From NCBI GenBank assembly GCA_015059965.1, contig SUZM01000012.1:1-64000 (forward strand): a DNA stretch of 64,000 bases. The letters run 5' to 3'. The stretch comes from Rikenellaceae bacterium. GTDB taxonomy: Bacteria; Bacteroidota; Bacteroidia; Bacteroidales; Rikenellaceae. Position 1 is the first letter of the stretch; the number at the start of each line of letters is the position of its first letter. A program made the position numbers and the translations under genes. This document shows positions 38,539 through 48,451 of the stretch, piece by piece. The notes beneath the pieces are model-generated. The model saw only the letters and a program-made list of their open reading frames with translations, did not search any database and was not told where the DNA came from.

Positions 38539-39588
38539 TTATTTTACATCTTTGAGATTGACCTTTTTGAGCGTGAAGGAGAAGGTGGTGCCCACTCCCA
38601 ACTCGCTGCGTACCGAAACCCGTTCGCCGTGTGCCTCGACAATGTGCTTGACGATTGCCAGACCGAGTCCCGTGCCGCCCTGCTCGCGCGACCGCCCGCT
38701 GTCGGTGCGGTAGAAGCGCTCGAAGATGCGCGGCAGATCCTCCTTGGCGATGCCCACGCCATTGTCCTCGACCTCGATCAGTACGCGGTCGATCATGTCG
38801 CGGAAAGCCACCTTGGTCAGACCTCCCTCCTTGCCGTAGCGGATCGAGTTGCCCATCAGATTGACCATCACCTGGCCGATGTAGTGGCGGTCGCCGCGTA
38901 CCCAGAAGGCTGAGGGGATGTTTTCGGCCCCCTTGACGATGAATTTGATCTCCTTCTTTGCGGCCTCCATCTCCATCTGCTCGGCGATCTCCTTCGTCAG
39001 GGCCACCATGTCGAACTGCTCGTCGCGCAGCAGGGTCATATCGCTCTCGAGCTTTGAGATCGTGTCCAGATCATTGACAATGTTCGAGAGGCGCTCGATG
39101 CTGCGCTCGGCACGCTCCAGGTATTTGCGGTTGATCAGGTCGTCCTCCAGCCCGCCGTCCAGCAGGGTTGATATGTAGCCCTGCATGTTGAAGATCGGGG
39201 TCTTGAGCTCGTGTGCCACATTGCCCAAGTACTGTTTGCGGTAGCGCTCCAGCTCCTTGAGGCGGGCAATCTCCTGGTCGTTGGTATCGGCCCAGGCCAT
39301 CAGCTCCTGCGAGACATCCTCGCCGTGCTTGTCCTTGATTTCGGACATCACCTCCCGGGTGCGTACATTGCGCGAGAGGACGATCGAGTAGATCGGTTTG
39401 AGCTTGTAAGCCACATATTTGCTGATCAGCAGCAGGGTGAAGAGTGCTACAAGGATGTAGACTCCGACACTGATCGAGAGGTTGAGCCACCAGGTTACGC
39501 GAAAGATGGCCAACAGAATTGCTGTAAGTAGGGTGGCGAACGCTGCAATGCAGAGCGAAACTCCCTCTTTTGTCTTGATGGTTGCCAT
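38539..39588 (-). CDS. Sensor histidine kinase
   Basis: FLGNVAHELKTPIFNMQGYISTLLDGG, VEDNGVGIAKEDLPRIFERFYRTDSGRSREQGGTGLGLAIVK. Confidence 0.95.
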   Translation of the reverse strand: MATIKTKEGVSLCIAAFATLLTAILLAIFRVTWWLNLSISVGVYILVALFTLLLISKYVAYKLKPIYSIVLSRNVRTREVMSEIKDKHGEDVSQELMAWADTNDQEIARLKELERYRKQYLGNVAHELKTPIFNMQGYISTLLDGGLEDDLINRKYLERAERSIERLSNIVNDLDTISKLESDMTLLRDEQFDMVALTKEIAEQMEMEAAKKEIKFIVKGAENIPSAFWVRGDRHYIGQVMVNLMGNSIRYGKEGGLTKVAFRDMIDRVLIEVEDNGVGIAKEDLPRIFERFYRTDSGRSREQGGTGLGLAIVKHIVEAHGERVSVRSELGVGTTFSFTLKKVNLKDVK

Positions 39589-39630
39589 AGCCGTTCTAAG
39601 CCTCTTAAAGTTAATTTATGTTTTTTTAAT

Positions 39631-40269
39631 CTATTTGTTCGTGGATAAGTGGCCCGCAACCTTCCACACCTTGCCGATGAAGGAGGCCGGGATCTCCCAA
39701 TCGTCGAAATCCTCGTGGTTCGCCGGCTCCAGGCGCCAGGCATCGGGCTTCGATGAAGTGCGCACGGTACGCAGCATGGCCTGCTCACCGCAGAGGATCA
39801 TGTAGTCGTTGCCGGGGATGATCTGCTCGGGGTTTATCTCCTTGAGGAAGAGGATCGACCCCGAGGGGATGCGCGGGTGCATGGCCCGACTCATGTAGAT
39901 CAAGGCGATGTGCTGCTCGTCGAGCAGCGAGAGACAGATGTGCTCGTCGGGCATCAGCTCGTTCAGGCGGGGGAGCGCCTGCTCGGCATCCTGACGGTAG
40001 AAGGGGATCTTGCTGGCTGGCACCTGAGGCGGGGCGAACATCTCGCCGTTACCGGTCAGGAGCCACATCTCGCTGATCTCGGGGAACTTTTCGGCCACTT
40101 TGTGGGCCACATCCTTCGAGATGCCGTTGTTGCCCTTGCGAATCTGGTAGAGGTTCTCGCCTCGAGGCAACCCGATGAAGCGGGCAAAATAGTTGGTGGA
40201 CATCCCGGTCCATGCAATCACCTCTTCCAGGCGTTTCCATTCGTTATTATTTTCCGTTTTCTGTTTCAT
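39631..40269 (-). CDS. XRE/S24-like (LexA-fold) transcriptional regulator
   Basis: N-terminal HTH (FARFIGLPRGENLYQIRKGNNGISKDVAHKVAEKFPEISEMWLLTGNGEMF), C-terminal S24-like half. Confidence 0.75.
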   Translation of the reverse strand: MKQKTENNNEWKRLEEVIAWTGMSTNYFARFIGLPRGENLYQIRKGNNGISKDVAHKVAEKFPEISEMWLLTGNGEMFAPPQVPASKIPFYRQDAEQALPRLNELMPDEHICLSLLDEQHIALIYMSRAMHPRIPSGSILFLKEINPEQIIPGNDYMILCGEQAMLRTVRTSSKPDAWRLEPANHEDFDDWEIPASFIGKVWKVAGHLSTNK

Positions 40270-40301
40270 ATATAAAAAAAAATTTGCATCTTTGCACCGT
40301 C

Positions 40302-40373
40302 GGTCCCATAGTTCAATGGATAGAATATAAGATTCCGGTTCTTACGATGGAGGTTCGAATCCCCCTGGGATCA
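40302..40373 (+). tRNA. tRNA-Arg(CCG)
   Basis: GGTCCCATAGTTCAATGGATAGAATATAAGATTCCGGTTCTTACGATGGAGGTTCGAATCCCCCTGGGATCA; TAAGA/TCTTA anticodon stem with TTCCGGT loop. Confidence 0.95.
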
Positions 40374-40377
40374 CTTG

Positions 40378-40412
40378 AAAGACAGTTGCTTAGGCAGACT
40401 GTCTTTTTTGTT
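40378..40412 (+). terminator. Terminator downstream of tRNA-Arg
   Basis: AAAGACAGT/ACTGTCTTT stem then TTTTGTTTTT. Confidence 0.8.
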
Positions 40413-40435
40413 TTTACCACCTTGTTTCTCCTCTT

Positions 40436-40620
40436 TTGCAGCTGCCCGACCTGCCTTGTTGCCGGCCTCCTTTACCGCTGCCCGGCCCTCTTGCCACAGC
40501 CTCTCGATTCTCCTTTACAGCCATCCGGCCTTTGTCGCAGCCTCTCGACTCTCCTATATAGCCGTCCGACACCTTGTTGCAGCCCTCCGGCCCTTGGGTT
40601 GGGCGGGTGGACAAATATTT
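40436..40620. repeat. Degenerate GC-rich minisatellite-like repeat (CAGCCTCTCGAyTCTCC / CAGCC.TCCGGCC units)
   Basis: Recurring cAGCCtctCGAttCTCCtttacAGCCatCCGgCC...ttGt blocks by eye. Confidence 0.55.
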
Positions 40621-41170
40621 CATTTAACAAAATTACAAATTATTTTTGAAATAAACGCATTTTTCTTCGATTTTTTTGCTTCGTCGAGAATTTTTTTTGT
40701 CAATAATCGGCCTTTTGAATCGTATTAACAGGTGAAATTGTAGGCGAATCGGGTGATATGTATTTTGTTTATTGCCTGTTGTTGCCTCTTTTGGGGATCG
40801 TGAAGAGTGTTTCTGGTGAATAAATACAAGATAACAAAGCCGCAAGACCGGGAATTTTGTATTCGTGTGAAAAAACCTGCCCGTCTTTTATGAATTGCTA
40901 AAAATAATCTTTTAGTTTTTGTGCATCCCAGCCGACTTGCGCCGGCTGTCGAGCCTCCTGCTTTTGGGGGAGAGGGGCCGATCCAAACAGGCGATTTGCC
41001 TCGTCCGTCCGAATCGCTTTTCGTCATAAGTTCCCGAAATTTGCTCAAAAGAGGTCATGTTGATGCTTTAATCGGGCGAAAACAGGAGCCCCAAAGGGCG
41101 GAAAAGAGCGCCGGTGATAAATTTTAACCAGTTTCTCAAACACTTTTTTATCGAATTCTAATTATTTTGC

Positions 41171-41179
41171 TACCTTTGC
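41171..41179 (+). promoter_or_regulatory. -7 box TACCTTTGC upstream of panC
   Basis: TAnnTTTG-type motif about 25-30 bp upstream of the ATG. Confidence 0.55.
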
Positions 41180-41202
41180 GGCGTATAACCCGAAACAAAC
41201 AA

Positions 41203-42039
41203 ATGAAAACATTTCAAACGGTGAGTGAGCTCCGCGCGGAGCTTGCAAAGTTCTCCAAAGAGGAGATCGGCTTCGTGCCCACGATGGGCGCCCTGCACGC
41301 CGGACACCGTTCGCTGGTCGAACGCGCCCGCAAAGAGAACAAAGTGGTGGTGGTGAGCGTCTTCGTGAATCCCACCCAATTCAACGATAAGAACGACCTG
41401 AAGCACTATCCCCGTACCCCGGAGGCTGATGAGGCGATGCTCCGCGAGGTGGGCGTGGATTATGTGCTCATGCCTACGGTCGAGGAGATCTATCCCGAGC
41501 CCGATACCCGTCAGTTCGATTTCGGTCAAATCGACAAGGTGATGGAGGGCGCCACTCGTCCGGGACACTTCAACGGCGTGGCACAGGTCGTAAGCCGCCT
41601 GTTCGATATCGTAAAGCCCGCCCGAGCCTACTTCGGGGAGAAGGATTTTCAGCAGATTGCCGTTATCCGGGCGATGGTGCGTCAGCTCGGAATCGAGATC
41701 GAGCTTTGCCCTTGTCCGATCGTGCGCGGAGAGGACGGCCTCGCGCTCTCGTCGCGCAACCAGCTGCTGACCCCCGACCACCGTGCGGCTGCTCCTCACA
41801 TCTACGCCACCTTGAAGGGGGCTGTGGAGAAGAGTGCCGAGTTGGATCCCGAGGCCCTGAAGCGATGGGTGGTGGAGCAGGTGGAGCGCAATCCGCTGCT
41901 GAAGGTGATCTACTACCAGTCGGTCGATGCAGATTCGCTGCAGGAGGTGAGTTCGTGGCAGGAGTCGGCCCACATCCAGGGTTGTATTGCCGTGCAGGCC
42001 GGTGAGATCCGCCTGATTGATAACATTCGTATCCGTTAA
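41203..42039 (+). CDS. panC: Pantoate--beta-alanine ligase
   Basis: GFVPTMGALHAGHRSLVERARKEN, VVSVFVNPTQF, RPGHFNGVAQVVSRLFDIVKPARAYFGEKDFQQ. Confidence 0.97.
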   Translation: MKTFQTVSELRAELAKFSKEEIGFVPTMGALHAGHRSLVERARKENKVVVVSVFVNPTQFNDKNDLKHYPRTPEADEAMLREVGVDYVLMPTVEEIYPEPDTRQFDFGQIDKVMEGATRPGHFNGVAQVVSRLFDIVKPARAYFGEKDFQQIAVIRAMVRQLGIEIELCPCPIVRGEDGLALSSRNQLLTPDHRAAAPHIYATLKGAVEKSAELDPEALKRWVVEQVERNPLLKVIYYQSVDADSLQEVSSWQESAHIQGCIAVQAGEIRLIDNIRIR

Positions 42040-42051
42040 AAACCAGCGACC

Positions 42052-42408
42052 ATGAAGTTTCAGATAGAAGTCATCAAATCGAAGTTGCACCGTGTGACCG
42101 TCACACAGGCCAACTTGAATTATGTGGGCAGCATCACCATTGACGAGGCGTTGATGGAGGCCGCCAACCTGATCGAGGGCGAGAAGGTGCAGATTCTGGA
42201 TATTAACAACGGCGAGCGCTTCGAGACCTATATTATAAAGGGTGAGCGCAACAGCGGCTGCATCTGCCTCAATGGCGCAGCTGCCCGCAAGGTGCAGGTG
42301 GGCGATGTGGTGATCATCTGCTCCTATGCCCTGATGGATTTCGAGGAGGCCAAGGAGTTCAAACCCTGGATCGTCTTCCCCGACACGGCGACGAATCGGC
42401 TGGTGTAG
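42052..42408 (+). CDS. panD: Aspartate 1-decarboxylase
   Basis: [43 protein letters not shown]. Confidence 0.97.
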   Translation: MKFQIEVIKSKLHRVTVTQANLNYVGSITIDEALMEAANLIEGEKVQILDINNGERFETYIIKGERNSGCICLNGAAARKVQVGDVVIICSYALMDFEEAKEFKPWIVFPDTATNRLV

Positions 42409-42440
42409 GGGATTCAAACAAAGCAAGGTATTGTTTAAGA

Positions 42441-42475
42441 AACTGTCTAACAAGTTTTTGTTAGGCAGTTTTTTA
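42441..42475 (+). terminator. Terminator downstream of panCD
   Basis: AACTGTCTAACAA/TTGTTAGGCAGTT stem then T-run. Confidence 0.8.
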
Positions 42476-42689
42476 TATATTTATATATAGACAAAGTTTG
42501 TGCCTTTGCCAACGAGTTGTTCGGCTTCATTTACAACCAAAATATAAGAATATGACTTTTAGCCAAGACCTCGCACGGGGGTGTAGATAGGACTACCCAT
42601 TTTGTTTTGTGAAAGGCTCTGAAATGCCAAAAGTTTGCCCGATGCCTAATATTCGCAAGGAAAAATAAAATAAATTTTGAATTATTTCG

Positions 42690-42711
42690 TATATTTGCTA
42701 TCGTAACGATA
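42690..42711 (+). promoter_or_regulatory. -7 box TATATTTGC immediately followed by palindrome TATCGTAACGATA
   Basis: TAnnTTTG-type box at 42690-42698; perfect 13-bp odd palindrome at 42699-42711. Confidence 0.5.
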
Positions 42712-42784
42712 GGTTTAATCCCTGCGACCTTTGGCGTAAAAGTTGGGTTGAGGGGGAACCTTGTGCTTTTTGTAATTTGTAAAC

Positions 42785-43276
42785 ATGGAGACTCTGCTTT
42801 TGATCTTGGCCGTGGTGCTGACCGTAGTCGGCATTGCGGGGTGTATTCTTCCGGGGCTGCCCGGAACGGTGCTCAGTTATGCCGCGCTGCTCTGCTGCTA
42901 TGGGTGCGATACGACCCTGCTGACCCCTACGCAGTTGTGGGTGTGGGCCGGAGTGAGTGTGGTGGTGATGGCGCTGGACTATGTGTTGCCGGCCTATATG
43001 ACCAAGCTCTTCGGCGGTTCGCGGGCCAGCGCCATCGGAGCCATCATCGGCCTCTTTGCCGGGATCTTCTTTACCCCCGTAGGGATGCTGATGGGCAGCT
43101 TCCTGGGGGCCGTGATCGGTGAGATGCTGCACGATAATAGCGACCCGGCACGCGCCCTGAAGGCCGGTGTGGGCTCCTTCATCGCCTTCATTACCGGTAC
43201 GGGAATCAAACTCTTCGCCTCGCTCTGGATGATGCTGATCGTCTTCCGAGAGTTGGCCGCCGCCCTCGGCGTATAG
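42785..43276 (+). CDS. DUF456 domain-containing membrane protein
   Basis: Hydrophobic Gly-rich GIAGCILPGLPGTVLSYAAL ... GASRASAIGAIIGLFAGIFF-type pattern. Confidence 0.82.
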   Translation: METLLLILAVVLTVVGIAGCILPGLPGTVLSYAALLCCYGCDTTLLTPTQLWVWAGVSVVVMALDYVLPAYMTKLFGGSRASAIGAIIGLFAGIFFTPVGMLMGSFLGAVIGEMLHDNSDPARALKAGVGSFIAFITGTGIKLFASLWMMLIVFRELAAALGV

Positions 43277-43315
43277 GCTGCTTAACGAATCCAACCAATT
43301 AAAAAATTTATACTT

Positions 43316-46219
43316 ATGAAAAGAAACCTGTTCATGCTGTTCGCTGCCGTGGCAATGCTCTTTGTCTCGTGTAGCAAGTACCGTTACGAGGAGGTAAAGG
43401 GCGACCCGATGCAGAGTCGCATCTATACCCTCGACAACGGCTTGAAGGTCTATATGACCGTAAACAAAGATCTGCCGCGCATCCAAACTTACATCGCTGT
43501 GCGCGTGGGAGCGAAGAATGACCCGATTGAGACGACGGGTCTGGCCCACTACTTCGAGCACCTGATGTTCAAGGGTAGCGAAAAGTTCGGCACGCAGAAC
43601 TACGCTGAGGAGAAGCCCCTCTTGGATGAGATCGAGCGCCTCTTCGAGATCTACCGCCTGACGGAGGACAATGCCGAGCGCAAGGCGCTCTACGCCCAGA
43701 TTGACTCGGTGTCGCAGCTCGCCTCGAAGTTCTCGATTCCCAACGAGTATGATAAACTGATGGCCTCGATCGGAGCCTCGGGCACCAATGCCTGGACCTC
43801 GCAGGACGAGACCGTCTATACGGAGGATATCCCCTCGAATCAGATTGAGAATTGGGCCAAGATTCAGTCTGACCGCTTCATGAACAACGTGATTCGCGGC
43901 TTCCACACCGAGTTGGAGACCGTCTATGAGGAGTACAACATGTCGCTTACGCGCGATGGCAACAAGGCTTACTATGGTCTACTGGAGCTCCTCTTCCCGA
44001 ACCACCCCTATGGTCAGCACACCGTTTTGGGCTTTGCCGACCACCTGAAGAACCCCTCGATCACCAACATCAAGAACTACTACCGCACCTACTATGTGCC
44101 CAACAATATGGCCATCTGTCTCTCGGGTGATTTCGATCCCGAAGAGATGATCGCCATTATTGACAAGTATTTTGGGGTTATGAAGCCAAATGAGAACCTG
44201 CCGAAGTTCGAGATTCCGGCCGAGGAGCCCATCACCAGCCCCAAACTCAAGGAGGTTTATGGCCTGGAGGCTCCGTTCCTCTACCTGGGCTGGCCCATTG
44301 AGGGCGATGCCAACTCGACTGATGCCGAGCTGTTGCAGCTGGTGGCTTCGCTGCTTTCGAATGGCAAGTGCGGCCTCATTGACGTGGATATTGATCAGCA
44401 GCAGAAGCTGCTCTACTCGGGCGCCTTTGAGGTGGTGAATGCCGACCACGGAGCCCTGGTGCTGGCCGGTTACCCGAAGCAGGGCCAGTCGCTTGAGGAG
44501 GTGAAGGCCCTGCTGATGGCCGAGGTCGAGAAGCTCTGCAAGGGCGAGTTCGACGAGTCGCTGCTCAAATCGACCATCTCGAACCTGAAGCGCAACGAGA
44601 TGGAGTCGATGGAGGAGAACGACGGTCGCGCCATGGCCTTTGTAAACTCCTTTATCAACGGCTCTGATTGGGCCGATGAGGTGACGGCCCTCGATCGTCT
44701 GAGCCGTATCACCAAGGAGCAGGTGGTGGCTTGGGCTGTGAAGACCCTCAAGCCCGAGGGCTATGTCGAGTTGCGCAAGCTGCAGGGCGAGGATCTCTCG
44801 CAGGTGAAGATCGAGAAACCCGAGATTACCCCCATCTCGGCCAACCGCGATGCCGTGAGCGACTTCCTTTCGGAGGTGAAGGCCTCGGAGGTGAAGCCCA
44901 TCGAGCCTCTCTTCTACGACTTTGAGCGCGATCTGCAGAAACTCTCGATGAAGCAGGATCTGGAGCTGCTCTATAAAGAGAATACCACCAACGAGCTCTT
45001 CGATCTGAACTATGTATACGACTTCGGTGTGTTGACCGATCCCGCATTGACCGTTGCAACCCGTTACTTCTCGCTGCTGGGTACCGATGAGAAGTCGCTT
45101 GAGGCGATTCAGCGTGCCTTCTACGACCTGGCCTGCGACTTCTCGCTCATGGCCACCGATACGCGCATCTATATGTCGATCTCGGGTCTGGCCGACAATA
45201 TGGAGGCAGCTGTGGCCCTGGCCGAGGAGTATCTGGCCAAGGTTGAGGGGAATGAGGCGGTGCTCGAGGAGCTGAAGCGCGATATCCTGAAGGAGCGTGC
45301 CGATGGTAAGTTCTCGCAGCAGGTGAACTACGCAGCCCTCTCGCAGTATGTATACTACGGCCCGGAGAAGATTCGTGCCACGACCCTCACCAACAAGCAG
45401 TTGGAGGCCCTTTCGTCGGAGGAACTGCTGGCAAAGATCAAGTCGCTGAAGGAGATTCGTCACCGGGTGATGTACTATGGCCCGCTGAGCGGAAATGAGG
45501 TGGTTGAGAAGCTCAACACGCTGCATCGCACCGGTGAGGAGCTTATGCAGGTGGAGCGCAAGGAGTACCCCTTCCGCAAGACCCCCGCGAGTGAGGTCTA
45601 TCTGGCCCAGTACGATGCCAAGCAGATCTACTACATGCAGTTTACCAATCTGGAGCGCCCGACCGACGTGAAGGACGATGCCATTATTCAGCTCTATAAC
45701 GACTACTTTGGTGGCGGCATGAATGCTATCGTCTTCCAGGAGATGCGTGAGGCGCGAGCCTTGGCCTACTCGTCGTATGCCTACCTGAGCGAGGGTCGCC
45801 ATGTGGGTGATCCCTACCTCTACTACGCCTTCATCGCCACCCAGAACGATAAGATGCGCACCGCCATTGAGGCCTTTGACGAGATCATCAACCGAATGCC
45901 CGAGTCGGAGGCCGCCTTCGAACTTGCCAAGCGTGCCATTCTGGGTAACATCGTCTCGACCCGCCCCATCAAGTCGGATATTCTGTGGCTCTACCTCAGC
46001 GCCTTGGATAAGGGTACTCTGGTAAATCGCCAAAAGTCCATCTATGAGCAGGTGCAGAACCTGACTCTCCAGGATGTCGTGGCCTTCCAGAAGGAGTGGA
46101 TCAAGGATCGTCCCTACGTCTACTGTGTATTGGGCGACAAGAACGATATCGACATGGCCTATCTGCGTACCCTGGGTCCCGTGAAGGAGCTTTCGCAGGA
46201 GGAGATCTTTGGCTACTAA
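43316..46219 (+). CDS. M16 family metallopeptidase lipoprotein
   Basis: Lipobox-like MLFVSCSK; GLAHYFEHLMFKGSEKFGT (HxxEH), duplicated M16 halves. Confidence 0.93.
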   Translation: MKRNLFMLFAAVAMLFVSCSKYRYEEVKGDPMQSRIYTLDNGLKVYMTVNKDLPRIQTYIAVRVGAKNDPIETTGLAHYFEHLMFKGSEKFGTQNYAEEKPLLDEIERLFEIYRLTEDNAERKALYAQIDSVSQLASKFSIPNEYDKLMASIGASGTNAWTSQDETVYTEDIPSNQIENWAKIQSDRFMNNVIRGFHTELETVYEEYNMSLTRDGNKAYYGLLELLFPNHPYGQHTVLGFADHLKNPSITNIKNYYRTYYVPNNMAICLSGDFDPEEMIAIIDKYFGVMKPNENLPKFEIPAEEPITSPKLKEVYGLEAPFLYLGWPIEGDANSTDAELLQLVASLLSNGKCGLIDVDIDQQQKLLYSGAFEVVNADHGALVLAGYPKQGQSLEEVKALLMAEVEKLCKGEFDESLLKSTISNLKRNEMESMEENDGRAMAFVNSFINGSDWADEVTALDRLSRITKEQVVAWAVKTLKPEGYVELRKLQGEDLSQVKIEKPEITPISANRDAVSDFLSEVKASEVKPIEPLFYDFERDLQKLSMKQDLELLYKENTTNELFDLNYVYDFGVLTDPALTVATRYFSLLGTDEKSLEAIQRAFYDLACDFSLMATDTRIYMSISGLADNMEAAVALAEEYLAKVEGNEAVLEELKRDILKERADGKFSQQVNYAALSQYVYYGPEKIRATTLTNKQLEALSSEELLAKIKSLKEIRHRVMYYGPLSGNEVVEKLNTLHRTGEELMQVERKEYPFRKTPASEVYLAQYDAKQIYYMQFTNLERPTDVKDDAIIQLYNDYFGGGMNAIVFQEMREARALAYSSYAYLSEGRHVGDPYLYYAFIATQNDKMRTAIEAFDEIINRMPESEAAFELAKRAILGNIVSTRPIKSDILWLYLSALDKGTLVNRQKSIYEQVQNLTLQDVVAFQKEWIKDRPYVYCVLGDKNDIDMAYLRTLGPVKELSQEEIFGY

Positions 46220-46248
46220 TGCAGAATCCGGGGAGAACCCTAATCCCC

Positions 46249-46289
46249 AAATGAAAAGAGCGAACTCAACCGGTTCGCTCTTTTCATTT
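46249..46289. terminator. Bidirectional terminator between M16 peptidase and uvrB
   Basis: AAATGAAAAGAGCGAAC/GTTCGCTCTTTTCATTT stem. Confidence 0.85.
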
Positions 46290-46301
46290 GTCGTATTTGG
46301 C

Positions 46302-48347
46302 TCAATGCTCCTTCTCGGTTCGGATGCGGATCAGGTCGTACATCCTGTCGCGCAGTTTGGCGGCGCGGATGAAGTCGAGCTCCTTGGCTGCGGCCTCCAT
46401 TTGGCGGCGGGTCTCGTCGATCTGGTTGTCCAGAGCCGTAATGGAGACAGCAGCGTAGCTCCCCTCGGTGTCGGCCACCCGGCCCGGAGAGACTGCAGGG
46501 CGCAGATCGTACTCCACGGCCTCGTTTTGCGGAGCCTTTGAGGCGAGCAGTTGGCTCTGGCCCGAACCGCTCTTCACGGCCTGGCGGGGCAGTTGCTCGT
46601 GTTCCATGTTGTATTGCAGCTGGATGGCGCGGCGGCGGTTGCTCTGCTCAATGGTGCGGCGCATCGAGTCGGTCATCACGTCGGCGTAGAGGATCACCCG
46701 TCCCTCGGGGTGGCGGGCCGCACGCCCGGCGATCTGAGTCAGCGAGCGTACATTGCGCAGAAAACCCTCCTTGTCGGCATCGAGGATTGCCACCAGGGCC
46801 ACCTCGGGAAGGTCCAACCCCTCGCGCAGGAGGTTTACGCCGATCAGCACATCGAACAGGCCGCCACGCAGATCCTCCAGAATCTGAATACGCTCCAGGG
46901 TATCGACATCCGAGTGGATATAGCGGTTGCGAATCCCCACGCGGTCGAAATATTTTGAGAGCTCCTCGGCCATGCGTTTGGTGATGGTCGTGACGAGTAC
47001 TTTGTCGTCGCGGCGGGCGCAGCGCTCAATCTCCTCGATCAGATTGTCGATCTGCCCTTCGGTGCGGCGCACCTCCATCGGAGGGTCGATGAGTCCCGTG
47101 GGGCGGATCAGCTGTTCGACCACCACCCCTTCGCTCTTCTCCAATTCGTAGTCGGCCGGTGTGGCGCTCACATAGATCGCGGGGCCCATCAGCTGCTCGA
47201 ACTCCTCGAAACGCAGCGGACGGTTGTCGCGGGCTGCCGGGAGGCGGAATCCATACTCCACCAGATTCTCCTTGCGGGCGCGGTCGCCTCCGAACATGGC
47301 ATGTACCTGCGGCAGGGTTACATGGCTCTCGTCGATCACCAGCAGGTAGTCCTCCGGGAAGTAGTCCAGCAGACAGAAGGGGCGTGATCCCTCGGCCCGC
47401 CCGTCGAAGTAGCGCGAATAGTTTTCGATACCGGGGCAGTAGCCCAACTCTTTGATCATCTCCACGTCGTACTCCACCCGCTGTTTGATGCGTCGGGCCT
47501 CCACAGGACGGTCGGCCTGCTCGAAAAATTCGATCTGACGTCCCAGGTCGAGGTAGATCTGCTGCACGGCGCGGTGGATGCGCTCCTTGGTGGTTACGAA
47601 GAGTGAGGTGGGGTAGAGGGTCAGCTCCTCCAAGGAGTGAAGCCGCTGGCCGCTCAGGGGGTCGATCACCTGAATCGACTCCACCTCGTCGTCGAAGAAC
47701 GAGACTCGGAAGCATTGGTTGCCAAACTCCCCGAAGGCGGCCATGATGTCGATCGTGTCGCCATTTACGCGGAAGGTGGCGGGCGTAAGTTCGCGCTCGG
47801 TGCGCGTATAGAGGGCCTCGACCAGGCGGTAGAGGAACTGTTTGTAGTTGATCGTCTCCCCCACGCGGATGCGCACGGCCGTGGCGTGGAAATCTTCGGG
47901 ATTTCCGCAACCGTAGAGGCACGACACGCTCGACACGACGATCACATCGCGGCGCCCCGAGAGGAGGGTGGCCGTGGTGCTCAGACGCATCTTTTCGATC
48001 TCGGAATTGATCGAGAGATCCTTCTCAATGTAGGTGTCGCTTGCGGGGAGGTAGGCCTCGGGCTGGTAGTAGTCGTAGTAGGAGACGAAGTACTCGACTG
48101 CATTTTCGGGGAAGAAGTTCTTGAACTCGCCGTAGAGCTGCGCCGCGAGGGTCTTGTTGTGGCTCAGGACCAGAGTCGGGCGGTTCAGATTTCGGATCAC
48201 ATTGGCTACGGTAAAGGTCTTTCCCGATCCGGTGATGCCAAGCAGGGTGTTGTGCATCGAGCCCCCCTTGATGGAGCGGGTAAGCTGCTCGATGGCCTGC
48301 GGCTGATCCCCCGTCGGGGCGTATTCCGAAACCAGTTTGAAATCCAT
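46302..48347 (-). CDS. uvrB: Excinuclease ABC subunit B
   Basis: YAPTGDQPQAIEQL, LLGITGSGKTFTVANVI, YYDYYQPEAYLPASDTYIEKD. Confidence 0.98.
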   Translation of the reverse strand: MDFKLVSEYAPTGDQPQAIEQLTRSIKGGSMHNTLLGITGSGKTFTVANVIRNLNRPTLVLSHNKTLAAQLYGEFKNFFPENAVEYFVSYYDYYQPEAYLPASDTYIEKDLSINSEIEKMRLSTTATLLSGRRDVIVVSSVSCLYGCGNPEDFHATAVRIRVGETINYKQFLYRLVEALYTRTERELTPATFRVNGDTIDIMAAFGEFGNQCFRVSFFDDEVESIQVIDPLSGQRLHSLEELTLYPTSLFVTTKERIHRAVQQIYLDLGRQIEFFEQADRPVEARRIKQRVEYDVEMIKELGYCPGIENYSRYFDGRAEGSRPFCLLDYFPEDYLLVIDESHVTLPQVHAMFGGDRARKENLVEYGFRLPAARDNRPLRFEEFEQLMGPAIYVSATPADYELEKSEGVVVEQLIRPTGLIDPPMEVRRTEGQIDNLIEEIERCARRDDKVLVTTITKRMAEELSKYFDRVGIRNRYIHSDVDTLERIQILEDLRGGLFDVLIGVNLLREGLDLPEVALVAILDADKEGFLRNVRSLTQIAGRAARHPEGRVILYADVMTDSMRRTIEQSNRRRAIQLQYNMEHEQLPRQAVKSGSGQSQLLASKAPQNEAVEYDLRPAVSPGRVADTEGSYAAVSITALDNQIDETRRQMEAAAKELDFIRAAKLRDRMYDLIRIRTEKEH

Positions 48348-48451
48348 AGTCTACAAAGATTCAAATCATTCAAAATAGGGCTTGTCTGCCATACGGTTCA
48401 AATCGAATATCCCAAGCGACAAGGAATTCATTTTGAATTTTGAATTCAGGT

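Noticed and set aside
40414-40623. 69-aa - strand ORF downstream of tRNA-Arg
   Set aside because: Low-complexity translation of a degenerate repeat; no start context or homologous motif.
43979-46033. 684-aa antisense ORF opposite the M16 peptidase
   Set aside because: Exact shadow of a strongly supported gene in GC-rich sequence; composition (H/L/V/G/Q-rich) is typical of antisense translation.
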